A DNA stretch of 64,000 nt from G020348385 sp964580235 (GTDB taxonomy: Bacteria; Acidobacteriota; Aminicenantia; Aminicenantales; Aminicenantaceae). Below, one piece after another: positions 61,349 through 64,000 of this stretch (position 1 is its first letter; each line of letters starts with the position of its first letter). The DNA lies in NCBI GenBank assembly GCA_964580235.1, contig CAZOJY010000002.1:32948-96947 (forward strand). The letters are read 5' to 3'. The translations under genes and the position numbers were made by a program. The notes beneath the pieces were generated by a model. It was not told the origin of the DNA, did no database searches, and saw only the letters and a program-made list of their open reading frames with translations.

Positions 61349-63355
61349 ATGAAATTTCACTTCAAAGATAAAGAATTCAGTGAGCACATCCGGTTGTCAC
61401 TGCTTTCGATTATGATCGGCTTGGTGGCAGGGCTGGCCTCTGTGCTTTTCAAGTTCATGATTCACTTCTTCCAGAACCTTTTCTGGAAAGGACCCAATAT
61501 CATCGATGCCGTTCGGTCTCAGCCATCATATTTAACGCTGTTGATCCCGATAGCTGGGGGGCTCCTCATAGCCCCTTTCATATACTACGGTGCCAGGGAG
61601 GCCAAAGGACACGGAGTTCCGGAAATCATGGAAGCTTTGATTTTCCGAGGGGGAAAAATCCGAAACAGAGTGGCTGTTATCAAGGCTCTGGCCTCCTCCA
61701 TCTGCATTGGGTCAGGGGGTTCCACCGGTCGCGAAGGTCCCATCGTCCAAATTTCTGCCAGCATTGCCTCTTCGCTCGGACAGATGTTCCGAATCAATGA
61801 ACGCGCTATGCGCACTCTGGTAGCCGCAGGTGCGGGCGCAGGAATCGGAGCCACGTTTAATGCGCCCATCGCCGGGGCCCTTTTTGCCGTAGAAATTTTG
61901 CTGGGTGAGTTCGGCATCTACTCCTTCAGTCCTATCATTATCGCTTCTGTTATTGCCACTCTGATCTCCCGTCTGTTTACAGGGGATTTTGCCGCTTTCA
62001 CCGTGCCAAAATACACGTTGAGCAGCATTTGGGAAATTGGTCCCTATCTCCTTTTGGGGATTCTCAGCGGAATGGTAGCCATATTGTTCATTAAGACCCT
62101 TTATTTTCTTGAGGACCGATTCGACAAGCTTCGCATTCATCCGCTTCTAAAGCCTGCGTTGGGAGGTCTTTTTGTCGGAATTATCGGCTTAAAATTGCCC
62201 CAAGTCTTTGGCGTTGGATACGAGGGCATCGACGCCTGCCTTCAAAATCAATTAGGCTTCTGGATGGCCTTTCTCCTTGTCCTCGCAAAAACCCTGAGCA
62301 CCTCTATGACCCTTGGTTCTGGAGGTTCAGGCGGAATTTTCGCCCCCTCCCTCTTTCTCGGAGCCATGACGGGCAATCTTGTGGGATCTGTTTTTCATTC
62401 TGCCTTTCCTGGATCCATTTCCTCCCCAGGAGCTTTCTCACTCGTCGGGATGGGGGCCGTCGTAGCGGCCGCCACCCATGCCCCGATAACGGCCATCATC
62501 ATCATTTTTGAACTGACAAACGATTATAAAATCATCCTCCCTCTGATGCTTTCTTGTATTATCGCCTCTTTCATGACCGTCGGTGTGCACAAAGAATCCA
62601 TCTACACCATGAAGCTCAAGCGTCAAGGCATCATTTTCAAGGAGGGAAGAGAGGAACACATCCTTAAATCTTTATCTGTTAAAGATTTCATCAGCCATGA
62701 CTATCATGTCTTCATTAATACCGAACGAGTAGGAAAAATCATCGATCAAGCGATCGGCAGCAAACATCATTCTTTCCAGATTGTGGACGGGCAAAACAAC
62801 TACATCGGATGTTTTGCATTAAATCAATTGAAAAACCTTTTGGATGAAAAAGACATCGTCGATTCTTTTGTCATCGCTCAAGATCTTGCAGTCACCGATA
62901 TTCAACTCGATTCAGAAGATAATCTGGAGCAGGCCATGAATATCTTTGGCCAGACCGATGTGGCGGAAATCGCTGTACTTCAAAACGGAAAATTCGCAGG
63001 AGTTATTAAAAGAAAGGATGTTATTGAAGCTTACAATCATGAGATCCAAAAAAGAGAAGCGGCTGCAGGCTTGGTTCAAAAGATAAAGTTCACAACCTTG
63101 ACGCAATCTTTCGATTTTGGCTCCGGGTACAAGATAATGGAAATGGACGCCCCTTCTGCTTTCTGGAACAAGAGCTTGAAAGAGCTTAATTTAAAAGCCG
63201 TCCATCGTACCGACGTGCTTCTGATCAAAAGAAAGTTCCCGCCGCAAAACATAAGTATTCCTTCGGCCAAAGAGGTCATCAGAAAAGGGGACCGGTTGAT
63301 TATCGCTGGCCCGGAAGCAAATATCACAGAAATCTTATCAAACAAAGGGAAATAG
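61349..63355 (+). CDS. ClC-family chloride channel/antiporter with CBS and TrkA-C domains
   Basis: 668 residues. The membrane part (about 15-430) has the ClC signatures GSGGSTGREGPIVQIS (with the gating Glu), GAGIGATFNAPIAGALFAVE and GSGGSGGIFAPSLFLGAMTG. A CBS pair lies at about 445-570. The C-terminal part (MEMDAPSAFWNKSLKELNLK, then KEVIRKGDRLIIAGPE) is a TrkA-C (RCK-C) domain, which suggests ligand control. Such ClC-CBS-TrkA-C fusions are known. Whether it is a channel or H+/Cl- exchanger cannot be decided here. Confidence 0.93.
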   Translation: MKFHFKDKEFSEHIRLSLLSIMIGLVAGLASVLFKFMIHFFQNLFWKGPNIIDAVRSQPSYLTLLIPIAGGLLIAPFIYYGAREAKGHGVPEIMEALIFRGGKIRNRVAVIKALASSICIGSGGSTGREGPIVQISASIASSLGQMFRINERAMRTLVAAGAGAGIGATFNAPIAGALFAVEILLGEFGIYSFSPIIIASVIATLISRLFTGDFAAFTVPKYTLSSIWEIGPYLLLGILSGMVAILFIKTLYFLEDRFDKLRIHPLLKPALGGLFVGIIGLKLPQVFGVGYEGIDACLQNQLGFWMAFLLVLAKTLSTSMTLGSGGSGGIFAPSLFLGAMTGNLVGSVFHSAFPGSISSPGAFSLVGMGAVVAAATHAPITAIIIIFELTNDYKIILPLMLSCIIASFMTVGVHKESIYTMKLKRQGIIFKEGREEHILKSLSVKDFISHDYHVFINTERVGKIIDQAIGSKHHSFQIVDGQNNYIGCFALNQLKNLLDEKDIVDSFVIAQDLAVTDIQLDSEDNLEQAMNIFGQTDVAEIAVLQNGKFAGVIKRKDVIEAYNHEIQKREAAAGLVQKIKFTTLTQSFDFGSGYKIMEMDAPSAFWNKSLKELNLKAVHRTDVLLIKRKFPPQNISIPSAKEVIRKGDRLIIAGPEANITEILSNKGK

Positions 63356-63380
63356 CGCTCCATTTGCTCGCTGGCGTTTC

Positions 63381-63409
63381 TTGACAAGCTCAGATCGGGA
63401 ATATATATT
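63381..63409 (+). promoter_or_regulatory. Promoter of the bifunctional-nuclease gene
   Basis: TTGACA (63381-63386), 17-nt spacer, TATATT (63404-63409). The leader of about 17 nt carries GCGGAGGA before ATG 63433. Confidence 0.65.
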
Positions 63410-63432
63410 TAACTGTTGAAGCGGAGGACATC

Positions 63433-63918
63433 ATGGAAATTAAAATGAAGATAAAGGGTCTTGTCGTTGATCCCCTTTCCAAAATGCCTATTGTTGTCCT
63501 TGAAGATCTTAAAAACGAGCGCATTCTTCCGATTTGGATCGGAGTATTCGAGGCAAACGCCATAGCCCTCAAAATCGAAAACATTGCCACGCCCAGGCCG
63601 ATGACGCATGACCTTCTGAAATCTTTTTTGGAAAAAACCGGTATTGATATCAAAAGGATCGTGGTTAATGACGTGAGAGATAACACCTTTTATGCCATGA
63701 TTCACTGTCTTCACGAAGGAAATCCCCTTATTATCGATTCTCGCCCCTCCGATGCTATTGCCTTAGCCCTCCGCGTCCAGGCGCCTATCTTTGTCGAAGA
63801 ATCCGTTGTCAGCAAAGCCCATAGCCTAAAATTCGATGAAAACCTGGAAGACTCAGAAAAGCTAAAAAAGTGGCTGGAAAACCTTGAGCCTGAAGACTTC
63901 GGAAAATACAAAATGTAG
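63433..63918 (+). CDS. Bifunctional nuclease family protein (DUF151/BFN)
   Basis: 161 residues. It begins with MKIKGLVVDPLSKMPIVVLED and has LPIWIGVFEANAIALKIE, RPMTHDLLKSFLEKTG and IDSRPSDAIALALRVQAPIFVEE, the hallmarks of the family. Members have reported RNase/DNase activity in plants and appear widely in bacteria with poorly defined roles. GGAGGA precedes the ATG and it has its own promoter. Confidence 0.92.
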   Translation: MEIKMKIKGLVVDPLSKMPIVVLEDLKNERILPIWIGVFEANAIALKIENIATPRPMTHDLLKSFLEKTGIDIKRIVVNDVRDNTFYAMIHCLHEGNPLIIDSRPSDAIALALRVQAPIFVEESVVSKAHSLKFDENLEDSEKLKKWLENLEPEDFGKYKM

Positions 63919-63970
63919 CCAACCCGCCCCACCCAGCAATACTAACCTGACCTATTCATAAAAAAGGACG

Positions 63971-64000
63971 ATGCCATATTTCAACATAAACAGAATCAGT
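63971..64000 (+). CDS. Possible start of a further gene, cut by the window edge
   Basis: An ATG with AAAAAAGGA just upstream opens a frame of ten codons (MPYFNINRIS) to the end of the window. Too short to identify. Confidence 0.25.
   Translation, partial: MPYFNINRIS

Noticed and set aside
1..64000. CRISPR arrays, insertion sequences, prophage or plasmid functions
   Set aside because: No regularly spaced direct repeats, transposase, integrase or phage motifs were found on reading both strands.

Overview
The window looks like a chromosomal segment of an uncultured or little-studied bacterium of the Acidobacteriota / Candidatus Aminicenantes (OP8) kind. The clues are a VWFA-related acidobacterial-type protein, four GWxTD-motif proteins, TPR-fused sulfatase-fold proteins, CarboxypepD_reg-TonB receptors, many TTG/GTG starts and a moderate GC content. 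This assignment is inference from gene families; there is no rRNA in the window. I see no insertion sequence, prophage, integrase or CRISPR array.

Layout. 1-6 kb: the 5' two thirds of ffh (running off the left edge), a secreted VWFA-type protein, accB-accC (acetyl-CoA carboxylase biotin carrier and biotin carboxylase), a LecA-like lectin-fold protein and an inositol-phosphatase gene. 6-14 kb: an efflux-type adaptor plus ABC ATPase followed by a Yip1 membrane protein instead of the expected permease, then a run ending with miaA, hflX, a TPR/SLH lipoprotein and pgsA. 14-21 kb, minus strand: a tightly overlapping surface-polysaccharide operon (polyprenyl glycosylphosphotransferase, four GT4 and one GT2 glycosyltransferases). 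21-32 kb: an M20 peptidase, cutA, an HDAC-like deacetylase, proline dehydrogenase, pyruvate phosphate dikinase, an aminotransferase, the pyrK-pyrD-pyrF pyrimidine operon and a second Yip1 gene. 32 kb: tRNA-Cys(GCA) and tRNA-Gly(GCC), both with encoded CCA. 32-38 kb: two secreted proteins of unknown function, a four-helix-bundle (S23-type) protein, and ddl-ruvX-mltG.

38-60 kb, minus strand, is the most unusual part. From upstream to downstream it reads: GWxTD lipoprotein (short), GWxTD-TPR (long), TonB-dependent receptor, a strong intrinsic terminator, CarboxypepD_reg-TPR, two tandem sulfatase-fold-TPR proteins, GWxTD (short), GWxTD-TPR (long), a CBM9/DOMON-like protein, a third sulfatase-fold-TPR lipoprotein, and a 1078-residue sortilin/BNR beta-propeller protein. 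Nearly all carry export signals and many stops and starts overlap (ATGA/TTGA), so this looks like one envelope system of unknown function. In all three sulfatase-fold proteins the formylglycine Cys/Ser is replaced by Thr, which argues against ordinary sulfatase chemistry.

60-64 kb, plus strand: an endonuclease Q-like PHP-domain protein ending in a beta-clamp-type motif (QLKLF), a ClC chloride channel with CBS and TrkA-C domains, a bifunctional-nuclease (DUF151) protein, and perhaps the first codons of another gene at the right edge.

Promoters with near-consensus -35/-10 boxes and 17-nt spacers occur in many intergenic regions, including one perfect TTGACA-N17-TATAAT. At several genes the -10 box lies so close to the ATG that leaderless mRNAs are likely.
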